Below are positions 33,831-45,630 of a DNA stretch of 64,000 nt, in pieces. Source of the stretch: Macrocybe gigantea. Lineage: Eukaryota; Basidiomycota; Agaricomycetes; Agaricales; Callistosporiaceae. The notes beneath the pieces are model-generated. The model was not told the origin of the DNA. It worked only from the letters and a program-made list of their open reading frames with translations, and did not search any database. The position numbers and the translations under genes are program-made. Position 1 is the stretch's first letter. Each line of letters starts with the position of its first letter. The stretch lies in contig SJRY01000143.1 of assembly GCA_011319805.1 (NCBI GenBank), forward strand, positions 124,001 to 188,000, read 5' to 3'.

Positions 33831-34832
33831 GGCGAACCGACAACTACACGGCGGGCATGAGCAACGGTCTTAAACGGAGAGGATCAGAAACAAGCACGAC
33901 CTAGAAGAAAGGGAAAAAACGAAAGACGGCGGTGCAACGCACGTTGTAGCTGTCATCGTTGCCAGACCCTGAACGGGCTTGGGCGCCTAACGCGATGCAC
34001 ATACATACAGCCTCTTTGTTGGCGGCATGTCACCAAGGACAGCTGCGCAACCCAAGGCATATCCTATATGGGACGAACTCGAGATTGAGCTTGCATGTCC
34101 AGAACACTTGCGACGTTCAAGACTGGGACACATGAATCTGGCTTGGCGCCCTATCGCTGATTGCCGATGGAATATAGCACATCATCTTCAACTTTCTTCT
34201 CTTGTGCATTTCATGAGACGCTAAACATATAATTATATTCTCATTGTCTATCTATGTCGTGTACTATTGCCGTCTTTGGGGATGCGTCACGCCACTGATA
34301 TTCCAGGACAGGCGTTTTCTTCGGACCATTTCCGTAGTTCGTTCAGGAGACCTCTACTCTGTGAGGACTCCTTCGGATTTCTTTGGGAACTTTATCGCCG
34401 CTCTAGGATGCCGCACGAACATCTAATATGTATTGGATCCGATTCCGAATTCGCTGTTTGATCAAACTGCGGAGATGACTCCATGGGATATAATTGAGGT
34501 GCGTAAGAGCTGCATCTTCCGATTTTGCAAATCTCTCTGGTGCGGTCGGCTGGCTTGGAAAATGAGCACCCTATCTCAGCTAACATCTGGACTATGTGCA
34601 TGACGATGTTCTGGTGTGGTGTCGACGGGAACTTGTAGTTCGGTGGCTATTCATCGACCAACACCGAGAGCGAGCACCCCCTGATCACGTTAGTGTGATT
34701 TCTAATTTCTAATCTCCACCACCGTCACGCCAAGGAATGCTCAGCCACGGCATGCATAAAAGCAGTCCAAAGCCAAGCACATTTCGCTTACCACAGCCTT
34801 GCGTCGCCAGGCGCCCCGCTTTCGCACCGTGA
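33831..34832. other. divergent intergenic region
   Basis: It separates the minus-strand 7TM gene from the plus-strand Ca2+/H+ exchanger and should hold both promoters. No gene was recognised; frames of 60-70 codons have no features. Confidence 0.45.
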
Positions 34833-36880
34833 ATGGGAGAAACTATCACAATTTCGGAAAGCAATATCGCCGCCAATCATGTTCTGCCCCAGCCAACACG
34901 CACTCTCGCCGCCGAGGACGACGATGAACCTCCTTGTAGTGGCTCCAAGCATAGGCCGACTCAAATGAAGGCGTCTTTCGACGAATTTCTTATTTCAGTC
35001 ACTCGCACTGCAGCGCAAGATGTCGATGCCGATGTCTCCGCTGGTGCTGTAGCAAAGAACGACACTTCAGTCATGGACGCACGCGACGAGAAGGCTGAGG
35101 TCAAAGCGAACTCCACACCTTCAAAGTACGACAAAGCCAATGTCACTAATACCACCATGGCTATCGCGCCTCATCGACGCCCATTATCCGGTGGTCCCGG
35201 CACTCGTCTTCGCATCCTCTTCACACCCACCAAACCAGTCGGGCCTGCTCCTTCTTACTCTGCCTCTCTCAAGGCAGCCATGAAGTACACACCGCTGAAC
35301 GTTTGTCTTGTCTTCATCCCTATCTCCTGGGCTCTCCATTACACGCATCAAAGCCCACACTGGTGTTTGTGTTTTCATGTCTGGGTATCGTGCCGCTTGC
35401 GGCATTGCTTGGCTTCGGAACAGAGCAGATTGCACTAAGGACAAGCTCGAGCTTTGGTGGGCTTTTGAATGCTACGCTCGGTAATATCGTCGAAATGATC
35501 ATTGCCGGCATCGCATTGCAGAAGGTCGGCAGTTCAGTCATCCGTTCGGGTCTGCTAACTAATTCGCATTCCTGTTAGTGTGAATTAGAGCTTGTCCAGA
35601 GTTCTTTGCTGGGTGGATTGTTAAGCAATCTGCTCCTCGTTCTCGGAATGGCGTTCATAGGCATGGATACCACGCATTTGTATGCCTAGCAATGCTTACA
35701 CGCTCTGTATGTACAGTTGGGGGTTTCCGGTTCCATCAGCAAGAATTTCAGCCAATGGTCGCGCAGTTGAATTCGTCCTTAATGATTGTCTGTGTCACAT
35801 CCCTCATCGTGCCCATGGCGTTTGTAAGTCAATGTCGTGATGTCTAATCTAACTTTGATGCATTAATTTACGTACAGCATGAGTATTTGGAAGACAGGTT
35901 GGCCCCCGGCACCGAGGTTTCCGTCCTCCTTCAGCTGAGTCGTGGAAGTGCAGTCATTCTGATCCTGATGTAAGTCCTTGTGTCCGTTAACATCGCAGCT
36001 GGTGATTCTAATCGTTCTCTAGCTATGTGGCTTATGTATGCTCCGCCTCTTCAGTGTCCGAGGAAATTTAAGCTGATGGTTATCCTCGTAGCTATTCTTC
36101 CAGTTCTATTCCCACAATTACCTTTTCCTGGATACCCATCAAACGGGCTCGCTGGGCTCGGGTTCGTCTCGCTCGTCCTTCGCTCGCACGTCGACGGAAA
36201 CCCTCCCTGCCCCCATCACAGCGACTGCCTCCCGATCCTCGGACCAGGACATTGAGTACCTCAAACTTAACGCTCCGACGGCGCTGTTCCTCCTCGTGGC
36301 GACGACGGCTCTAGCGTATTTCACGGCTGAACACCTCGTCTCGTCCCTGGAAGGCCTCGTGTCCTCTCATCCACGCATCTCCAAGGAATGGATCACGCTG
36401 ATCGTCATACCCGTTATCAGCAACGCAGCAGAGCACACGACGGCCGTCGTTGTCGCTCGCAAGGGTAAGTTCGACCTAGCGATGAGTGTCGCGGTCGGCA
36501 GCTGCATACAGATCGCGCTGTTCGTGATACCTGTATTGGTTCTCGTCGCTTGGGGGATGGATAAGCCCCTCACGCTCCTCTTTGATCCGCTGGAAACTGT
36601 TGTGCGTTTAATTTCGTATGTCAGGCTTTTAGCGTCACTTTTCTTGAGCGATCCTGGCTAGGTCTTGTTCTTCTCTGTTTTGCTTGTCAAGTTCTCGGTC
36701 GAAGATGGCAAGTCGCATTGGTTAAGTGGCGTCGTCCTCATATGTATGTCTTTGTGTCTCTCTTTGGCGTTCCGTCTTATCTAGAGGTGCAAACTAGCCG
36801 TATATGTTCTCATCGCCCTGTCGTTTTGGAATTTTCCCGAGACGGAGAGGATGCTTCAAGGTCGTCATTTGTCCTGTTAG
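34833..36880 (+). CDS. Ca2+/H+ exchanger of the CAX/Vcx1 family
   Basis: A long polar N-terminus (MGETITISES, PLSGGPGTRLRILF) precedes the exchanger. The c-1 region reads NATLGNIVEMIIAGIAL and the c-2 region VISNAAEHTTAVVVARKGKF; their Glu residues are the expected Ca2+/H+ sites. Other landmarks are LLGGLLSNLLLVLGMAF, VAQLNSSLMIV, SRGSAVILIL, VAVGSCIQIALFV and the last helix VYVLIALSFWNFP. In yeast such proteins load Ca2+ into the vacuole using the proton gradient. The intron 35661-35716 is GC-AG (gcatgg...tacag), required to join GMAFI to GGFRFHQQ. Two single-base losses are inferred, near 35347 (before SKPTLVFVFS) and 36042 (YVAYVC to RLFSVRG). The Ser/Thr loop after the second is typical of the acidic-motif region between repeats. 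Confidence 0.88.
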
Positions 36881-38979
36881 AACCTCCGTGTGTCTCCGCC
36901 ACTGCTTTCTTACAAACACGCTTTGCTCGCACGAATCCCTTATGCATTTCCATTTTCTTCGACGAGCTGTAGGATTTCTTGGATCAGTGAAGTTCGAGCC
37001 ATGTATTAATCCCGCATCGGCCGGTGAATATCATTTCTATTACAAACACGGCCTGCATTTTTCAAACATCAGATGGACGCAGCATTTGATCACATCGTGC
37101 GCCACAATTAGTCCGTTTGCCTTTCGTAGGCTGCCGGTTTTGTGGCTTGTCCTTTATTCCTGGTTTTTGCTCGCAGCTGTGGTGCTCCGATGGCTAGTCC
37201 CGGATGAGGACCATCCGTGTTTCCATGCTCTGCATGATGATGAGATAGAATCTGGGGTGCGCAGGTCTCCCATCAAGCATCACGTCTTCCTGTACACCTC
37301 CACGGGGCACCATGCTAACTCAGCAGGGCGCGATAGGGCGTGGTGAAATTGGCTGTTTCGCGTCTGTCGAGGTAGAAGATATGATGTCGTCGAAACTTGA
37401 AGATCTGCACGCTACTAGCTTGGATTCTCAGTCCAGAAGACTACTCGACGATCCCTAAAAAACTTTCTAGTGCGGACGAGCCTCAACGACTGGAGGAACG
37501 ACAGCTGTACGGTTTCATGCTTCTGAATCGGCGGTGTCATGTGGTGGCGTGAGAGCTCCGACGTAAGACAGCGAAGGACCTCTGACGTCCATGCGAATCG
37601 GGAATTGGCTTCGGAGTTGTAGGTGCGATGCACTTACGGGATCTACTCATCAGAAGGGGAGGAGAATGGCAGTTGGAGAAACTGAAAGGTCATGCTTATA
37701 ACAGCGTTCAGAAAGACTTGCGGGTTGATTTCTTTGACAGACCATCAGAGCATCTTACTTCATCGTCCCGATTCATACGGCCATGTCAGCCGTTGAGGCG
37801 TCCAGAGGCGTCCAGCCACAAGAGTCGATAGAGCAAAGCGTTTCATATTGCCACCCTGACAAAATTTATCACATACGTCTTTCCGCGCTGCCAGGACCGA
37901 CGGAGCTGGCATCGTGGGCCGTCGGCTCGGAAGTAGAGAAATTTGGCCTTGCAAAGGAGAAATTTTGTGAGACGGAGCTCATTTTTGCGATTTTTCGAGT
38001 GCTCCTCTTCGGCTGCGAGACGCATCAGGACGGTGGGGAGCCGAATCACATCGCCGAGTTTTCCGGAGATGCGGCCCTGGGTCGATCCTTAGATGCAAGA
38101 GGCTCAAGGCTCTGGACGTGCTGAACGAGAACATCTTCAAGGACTTGTTCTCATCGAATACATGTTGTATACCAAGATGTGCCTTGCGTTTAATGGACAA
38201 AGACCAAAATAGAGTATTGGTGCAAACGACCAGAGTCTCGTCTGACATCAGCGAGAATGACAAATGGCAGATCAATGACGAGTTCACGAGCGAACTCTTG
38301 TTTTTTTTTTTCCTGCAAAGTCGCCTTGGAGACCTGCTGCTTGAAGGAAAAAACGTGGCGAAAAAAGACGGTTAACGTACATTCATACATGATTGAAGAG
38401 CCTCGTGTTTTCCCAGAAGCAAATTGAGCCTCGGCGTCTTGGTCATTTCAGCGTGTCGAATGAGGGTCGTTTGATGTGGACATCTTTGATGGAGGCGAAG
38501 AGCCAGAGCCCGTGTTTCATTTTACGTTGAATGACAGCCTGAGCTTGCCAGTGTCGAAAGCAAAACCTTTTTTTTCCACTCTGTTGCAGCTCGGTCAGGA
38601 CGACACTTTGTGAAGGACACAAAAGGATTGACTAATAGAGGAATGGTCGGCGCGATTTAGGCAGTCGTTTATGGGAGAATGAGAGGAAACCAAAGTGTCG
38701 GAGCGTTGTTGCCAAAAATGGGGGAGGACATGCTTCTCGTTCTAGCGGAATGCTTCGATTCGCGTGTCTAGACGCCCTGGACCTGTCGCCGCTCAGAAAT
38801 CCCATAAGTATTAGCTCCTCCGTTCTCCTCGTCTGTATCATCTTTCTCCAATTTCGTCGCTGGCTTATCGGGCGTCAGCGGCTCTTCTTCTGTCAGCCAT
38901 CTTCTCCACCTCTTTCTAAATACCACGTAGTCGCTGGTACTTTACCGCTTTCTCCCATTTTCTCTTATTCAGTTGTTCC
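36881..38979. other. 2 kb gene-poor stretch
   Basis: Plus-strand frames up to 180 codons (36804-37346) and 113 codons (37783-38124) have no recognised domain. Minus-strand pieces such as GLWLFASIKDVHIKR (about 38510) look coding-like but could not be joined. It may hold a decayed gene. Poly-T runs lie near 38303. Confidence 0.35.
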
Positions 38980-41376
38980 ATGTCGATATCTTCTCCCGTT
39001 GTCGCAGGCCTTGGGGGCCTTCTCGTCGCTCTTTACATCTGGTTACGGAAGCATAAAGCTTCCGCGGCATCTTTGCCACCTGGTCCGAAGCCCATCCCGA
39101 TCCTGGGCAATGTCACGGACCTTACTCCCAAAGAACTGTGGTTACCCGCCGAACGCTGGGCGAAGCAGTATGGTGAGATTTCTGTGACAGAATCAGGCCG
39201 AAAGCCTAAAGCGTGCTATGTTCGGCTGACACGCGCCCCCTTTTTCTTTCCGATTCGCAAACCTCGCAGGCGACGTCGTCTATCTCCATGTCTTTGGCAT
39301 AGGATTGGTGTTCTTGAACAGCCCGGAGGCCGCCTACGATTTGCTGGACAAGCGCGGTTCGATATACTCGGACAAGCCGTCCTTGGTGATGGTGGGAGAC
39401 CTGTGAGTGGCTTATAGCTGAATCAGGAAACATAAAACAAGTGCCTAAAACAAGTGTTGTCATTTTTGTTGTCGTTTCCATCACTCGTCCTTGCCGTTCT
39501 TGCTTGGATTTTGTAACCCCGCACTTGCGACGCCCTACAATACACACATGGCCTTCGCAATCGTAGATGTGGCTGTAAAAACATGGTATGTAATCCTTTC
39601 GCGATCATCACTCTTCCATGATGTAAAATAATTCCGCGTTGCTGATCGCGCTGCGTCGTTCCCGCACAATTACTCTTTCAAACATATAGGTTGCGTTCAC
39701 CGGCTACGGAGATCAGTCCAAGCGCCAACGAAAGCTGATGCACAAGGCGTTTGGGTTGCCCGCCATCCCTTCGTACGATCCGCTCATCGAAAACGGCACG
39801 CACGACTTTCTGCGCCGGCTCATCCAATCGCCCGCAGAGTACGTGAGGCACACGCGGCGATACGCCGGCGGACTCACGCTGTCCGTCGTGTACGGCTACG
39901 AGCCCGCACCCAGTAGCGACAGGTTCCTTCAGCTCGCCGAGGAGTGCGTCGACCTGCTCGCGAACAAGATCGCCTCTGGCGGTGGCATATGGCCTGTCGA
40001 TGTCATCCCCGCTCTGCAGCACCTGCCGGACTGGTTCCCCGGTGCCGGCTTCAAGCGCAAGGCGGCAATGTGGAAGGCAAAGATGGAGGAGTTTGTGGAC
40101 AGGCCGTATGAGTTTGTCAAGAACAGCGTGGTGCGTTCGACTGGACCGACACTGTAACACGAGACAGTTTGACGATACTTGATGCTCTTTGTAGAGCTCT
40201 GGATCCTTCAAGCCATCGTTCTGCTCCACCTTGATGGAGGACGGTCCGAAGATGACGGAGGAATTCGAATTCGACCTCAAGTGGACCGCCAACTCGATGT
40301 ACTCTGCTAGCGCCGATACAGTTCGTCCTAGCGGTTCCCTGTACCGGGTTCAACGACTCATGTCCATTGTACAGACTATGACCACTGTCTCCCACTTTTT
40401 GCTCGCGATGATGGAACACCCTGAAGTTCTCGCGAAAGCACAGGCAGAAATCGATCGCGTAGTGGGCACAGACAGGCTTCCGTCCTTTAAGGATAGAGAA
40501 AATCTGCCATACGGTACGCAGACAGGCCTCCTCTTGAAGGTTCGTATGCTGACATCGGACCATAGTTGAGGCCATAATGAACGAAACTTGGAGATGGGGT
40601 GTTCCCGTGCCACTGAGTGAGTTGGATCCTGGATGCGCTCAACTCGGTAGTATCTGAGGCTTTTCTAGACCTGCCACACCGCCTGATGGAAGATGATGTG
40701 TATCGCGGCATGCATATACCTAAAGGATCCTTGGTACGTCGTTCCCTTGAGAAGCCGATGTTTGTATATTGATCAGGCATTTTGAACAGGTCTTTGGAAA
40801 CATCTGGTAAGCGTGGAGCGTCCGATTTTCTCACTCGGTCTGTTGGCCAATCGGGTTATTCTGAATCCTTGCGCTTGCGTCCCCAGGGCGATGCTTCGCA
40901 ATGAGAAGATATATCCGAACCCGTCTGCGTTTAACCCTGAGCGGTTCATGGAGAAGGTGGATGCGGAGACGGAACGAATCAGGGATCCGCGCAACTACGT
41001 GTTTGGATTCGGTCGACGGTGCGTACTTCCTGCTGCCTATTATCCTTGTCAGTTCTAAACGAGTTCGCGCTCCTTTTCGGTTCCACAGACGTTGCCCAGG
41101 CGCCAACCTCGTGGAATCCTCTATCTGGCTCTTGTTGGCATCGATGATCGCAACACTTGATATTTCCAAGGCCGTCGATGAAGCTGGCAATGTCATCGAG
41201 CCCAATCCGCAATTCAACAACTCGGTCTTTAGGTCAGTCACCGATATTGACGATGTGTTCATGGTGTCCGTGCTGAAAGTACTCCCTATAGGATTCCAGA
41301 TGCCTTCAAGACTCACATCAAGCCAAGGTCCGGGCAGGCCTTGAAGCTGATCGGGCAGACGGAGCTGTTGGCTTAG
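38980..41376 (+). CDS. cytochrome P450 monooxygenase
   Basis: About 12 exons chain in phase without frameshift. The N-terminus is an ER anchor (VVAGLGGLLVALYIWL) followed by the Pro-rich hinge LPPGPKPIPILGN. Further landmarks are GDQSKRQRKLMHKAF (helix C W/R region), the I-helix SASADTTMTTVSHFL split by an intron after Asp-Thr, the K-helix E-x-x-R as ETWRWGVPVPL, the PERF-type NPERF, and the heme loop FGFGRRRCPGANL, whose first Arg pair is rebuilt across an intron near 41020-41090. The Cys in RCPG ligates heme. This family in Agaricomycetes is large and often acts in secondary metabolism or xenobiotic oxidation; the substrate is unknown, and no biosynthetic genes adjoin. Confidence 0.9.
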
Positions 41377-43388
41377 CTTTTCTGGAGATCGGTTCATTTA
41401 ATGTTTTTTCGCAGCGTCCTCAGCTTTGCGGTGTCGGCTTTTAACCGTTAACTGTTTGTCTCCTGTTTCAACGCTATCCTATGCTCGCTGTCAATACCCT
41501 TTTCTTTTTATTTGCTTCTTTCCCGTCCTCACGCTCACCCCTCTCCTGTTTGCTTCCGACCCCTGCATGCAATGATATGAACTTTGCTAACCGTCATCTG
41601 GCTCGGTCTGGACTCCAGCGCCACAACCTCAACAAGGTTCTCCTGAGGCCAATCCCGAGATCGACGGTTTATCTAGTTTAGCAGGTGTTACGGTATTCCA
41701 AGCGATTCCGCTTGACCACTTTGAGAAGCGAACATTCTTTTCTGGGTATGAAAGTAGCGGCAATCATGCGACGGTCGCGCGACGCCTGGTCACTTTCAAC
41801 CGACCACTCTCTTACCCTTTGTGTCACTGCAGCGTCCTTATTGCCTCCGGTGATTGCCTCTTTCCAACCTGGGTATGCTGATGTCTGTCGCATAGGCTTA
41901 CCTTTCATAGTTGCGCGTCGTGCATAACGGTTTGCGTCATACACGCGTCAGACAGGGCTTGGATGCTTGCAGTCCTCGACTGAATTCCTAAGCTCAAGGG
42001 ACACATACCCCTCCCTAGCCTATGTCAAGCTTTGAATGTCTCATCCCTATGTGGGGAATCGGCTAGCGCAGGCCATAGGCGGTGGATTTTAGGTGTGGCA
42101 GGGGAGCGCGTTGCCTGGCGCAACCCTGTCCCTCACGTCTCTTGCGGTTTGCGTCTGCGGCGTTGGCCGTCGCCCGAAGCTTGGCCGTGAGTGGAAAGGA
42201 GGCAGAGAAGGTTCGTTCGGCTGGATGGGTCACATATCTGGCCGTCTGTCTGCATAATGAAAATTTCTCGAAGCTGACGCATTTGTGATCGGCATGTTTT
42301 TTCCTTGAATCGGATGACCTTGAAAAGTGTAGATCTGTGCTATGGTGACATTGGTACTGCGCTGTATTTTATGTGGAACATGACCTGGATGAAGTGCAGT
42401 AACAATAACGTGCCGGCGCTTCCTCGGCCAGCTTGAGAAAAACGAGACAAGTTTGTGCATCTTCGATGTTCCATGTCGCAATTACGTTAGATATGACATG
42501 ACAAGCATGCCTATATTGCGCTGTTTAATTAAAGCCAGGAAGGCTGTTTCCGTTTTGACTGTCGACGTTGATTCCCATCCCGGAGCGGTGGCGAAACCGC
42601 TCAAGCCCGAGTCCGAAAGCCATCAGATACGAGGAAGGTGCTAGACTATCGAAATTCTGCCATCTTTTATGCCCAGAGCTTGAGCCCAAGCCTCAGCAAA
42701 CGTTCGCTAGCGGCTACACTGATGCAACCACATGAAAAGGGTCCGTCGGTGTCCCGGCCGGCCCGGGTAAGCTGCCCCATAAGGCGTCGAGCAACGATCA
42801 GGATCATATCGCTGCCACGATCATCCAGAACTGGGGTCGTTCGTGTGTGGTGCTAGATGTTGACATGGTCAGTTTTCATAAACTTTAATTTTTCTCCACC
42901 TTTCTCCAATTGTGATACAGGAAACACGGTCGTGCTTTAAAAGGCCGAGAATACTGCGCGAGGGGCGCTTTCCTCCTCCCCAGTTCTGCAAGGCAGGGAA
43001 ACACCATCCCACAGCTATTTGTGGTCCTTCCTCACTCTCCTCCCCAGTGGGCGTCTTCTCTGATATCTGGAAGACAAGAGAAGAGGTTCTGACAGCTGAA
43101 GCGGTCTATTCCGTCATTTGGGGTTCTTGGGCGGTAATACACGGTCTCTATAAATCCATCAGTTTCTCTTTCCATTCCGCCGCTAATCCTGTAGCTTTCT
43201 TGTATTTCAGTCACAGCCTTATATTGCGTGTTCCCGAGCAATATCTGGGGAGCTCTCTCTCTATCCATTCTTTCTCTACTCTCTTCCTTGCATACCCTTG
43301 CACCCTCGACATTTTCTGGACTTCCATTCCATCATTTCTTCCCTTGCTCACTCGCTCTTACTCGAAAACGAGTCGATTGGGTATAAGG
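41377..43388. other. 2 kb intergenic stretch
   Basis: No gene was recognised. A plus-strand open frame from 42912 runs in frame into the start at 43389, but it lacks features and is best read as leader sequence. Confidence 0.4.
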
Positions 43389-45630
43389 ATGGCCACATCG
43401 GACACTCTCCCTCCCAGTTCTGCAGTCCCAGCATTTGATAACACGCTCGGTGCGTTGCTTGTCGGTGGATTGGTGGCAATGGCGTACGTCCCTTGTTCTA
43501 TTAACGAATTGATGCTTTTTTTTGATTTGACGTCTAATTTTAAAATAACCTCGCTGCATGATGTGCTTTCGCGGGTCTGCCTTCTTGTGTTTTCGGACAA
43601 CTGCCTGTGGACTTGACGTCGTCGGGAGCAGATTATGGGGTATCACCTGCATGCAAACGTTCACATTTTTTATGAAGTCGTCAAAGGACCCTTTGCTGTT
43701 CAAATGTGCCGTGAGCCCTGCGAGGTGTACCTTTATAGGTCCGAACCGCTGCTGATTATTTTTGTCTAGGTCGCATTTTTGTGGTGCGTGCAGAAGATGC
43801 CTCTTCCCAAATGCGGAACTGACATGGTGGTTTGCAGGGCTTTGGACACATTTGACTCGGCCTTGAATGGACACATCCTGTACTACTACTTGGTTTCGAA
43901 TTACCTCAAACCAGAGACGCTCGTTGCAAAGGCTCCCGTCTGGTACGTCCTTTTTTCTGCCTGTTCTTTTTTTTTTTCCTGACCCTGCTTGAAGGAGTGT
44001 TATCGTGAGCACTTGTTTGAGCACTCGAATTCGCGCCACCACTCGAATTTGACGACTGTCGCTGCAGATTCATGTTGCTATGACCGTAAGCTTTTTTATT
44101 CCTGACTATTGAGCGGTGTTCATCAGCAATGGTCATTGCGATAGTCTATTTCTGATTTCATAATCCGCTCGTTGTTTGCCCAGCGATTCTACAACCGTGA
44201 GTGGCTCCCCTGTGCCTCCAAGAAGCCCTTTTTAACGACGTAAACCGACTTGCCCTCAACCAGTAAGCCAGCGCAATATTCTTTTGACCGCGTGGATTGT
44301 GAGCATCATCTTTTTCTTCGCCCTGTGCTTTCCGAACGTCTTGACGTTTGATGCGTGTCATCGCTGCTCCGTAGATGGCCGTGTCGTTGACAGATCTAGG
44401 TAATGAAACATCTCGGCTATTGTGACGTTTTGCGCCATTGCGTTGATAGTATCTTTCTTTCGTTGGTCTTTTGATCAGTTGTTGGGTTGGGTGCGTTCAT
44501 CCCAAACAATTGTGCTCGTCTGGTGCTCAAACACTTTTCTCCGTGCAATGGGCGACAGTCATCACCGTCAAAGCGTTCGTTCCGTTCATTTGCGGCCGTC
44601 GTCTACAGTCCGCCCATGTGTTCAGGATCCTCATATCATTTTTTTCCTTTTATCCCTCGCGTCATTCAGATTCGGTGTTAGCTCGTTCCTCGCTCTCAAG
44701 CCCATAGCGGTGTGTTGGTCACCCAGGTCCTTCTAGACCTTTGCTTACCTCGTGCGCTCCACATCAGAACCTGATGTACCTCAACTTCGCCGCTGGCACG
44801 ACGAGCGACCTCAGCGTCGCTCTAGGTCTTTGCTACCTCCTTTGGAAGTCGAAGACGGGATTCCGCAAGTAGGCCTAGATTGCTGCATTCTAAGGCGCAA
44901 AATATGACATATGTTACTTTTCCCCCTTCGCACCCAGGACCGACTCGCTCATCACCTCGTTGATGATGTATTCCGTCAACACGGGCATGATAGTTGCGTA
45001 TGTGCTTCATTTTGCTTCTTTTCATTGGATTGTTGTTATTAAGGTCTTCTCGGGCAGCGTGGATGCAACGCTCGGCATGCTTACTTATATCATTATGCCC
45101 GATAATTTCATATTCCTCGGTGAGTGTCGTCCATCAGAGTGAAATCCGCTTCCTTCACTCAATGATCGCGAAGCATTCTACTTATGGCTTAGCAAACGTG
45201 AGTTTTGGAATCTTCTCTTCTTTGATCCGAGGCTCTGTACCCATTGAAAAAAATTGCTTCTTCTAGTATACCTAAATTCTTACCTTGCGACGTGAGACCT
45301 TTTCCCGTGAACTTGAAGGCCTCGCTGATGCTAAAGTTTCAATCATAGCCTGAATGCACGAGAAGACCTGCGAGAGAGACTGGAAGAGCCGGTCTCGATC
45401 CACCTCACGCAGCTGTCCATGCCCAACTTCTCTTCCCAGTACGGTTCGGCGCACCCGATATCTGCCATATCCGAGAAAGTTCGTCGGTTCTTGATTTTTT
45501 TTGACTACCATTGATTTTCTTTTACCTAAAGTCATCTGGAAGTGATGCGGTGCAGCTTTCGGTGCAGACGCTGGTGGAGCGGAAGCGCGATGCTTCCGCG
45601 TCTAGTCCCATCACGCCGATGGGTCCTTGA
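43389..45630 (+). CDS. DUF6534-type seven-transmembrane protein
   Basis: A start at 43389 (MATSDTLPPSS) leads into AFDNTLGALLVGGLVAMA. Phase-matched exons then give LWGITCMQTFTFFM, a short exon VAFLW, ALDTFDSALNGHILYYYLV, IHVAMTAMVI, SDFIIRSLFAQRFYNLSQRN (split here as SDFIIRSLFAQ and RFYNLSQRN), LTAWIVSIIFFFAL, then NLMYLNFAAGTTSDL with LGLCYLLWKSKTGF, TDSLITSLMMYSVNTGMI, IIMPDNFIFL and YLNSYLATLNARED. The tail is Ser-rich and ends MGP. The S-D-x-x-R and TDSLI-NTG blocks are diagnostic of the DUF6534 family common in mushrooms; function is unknown, though a receptor-like role is often assumed. Exons between about 44400 and 44760 are not resolved. Confidence 0.8.

Noticed and set aside
36804..37346. 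Plus-strand frame of 180 codons after the exchanger
   Set aside because: It overlaps the last exchanger exon in another frame and has no recognisable protein features.
38300..38313. Poly-T run as an element tail or transposon end
   Set aside because: No target-site duplication, reverse transcriptase or terminal repeat was seen near it; several such runs occur in the window.
42912..43388. N-terminal extension of the DUF6534 protein
   Set aside because: The frame is open, but the family starts with a short polar end before the first helix, as given by the Met at 43389.
45333..45360. Premature stop after SYLAT in the DUF6534 gene
   Set aside because: A gtgaga donor directly after that point and the acceptor before CTGAATGCACG rebuild the family motif SYLATLNARED in phase.
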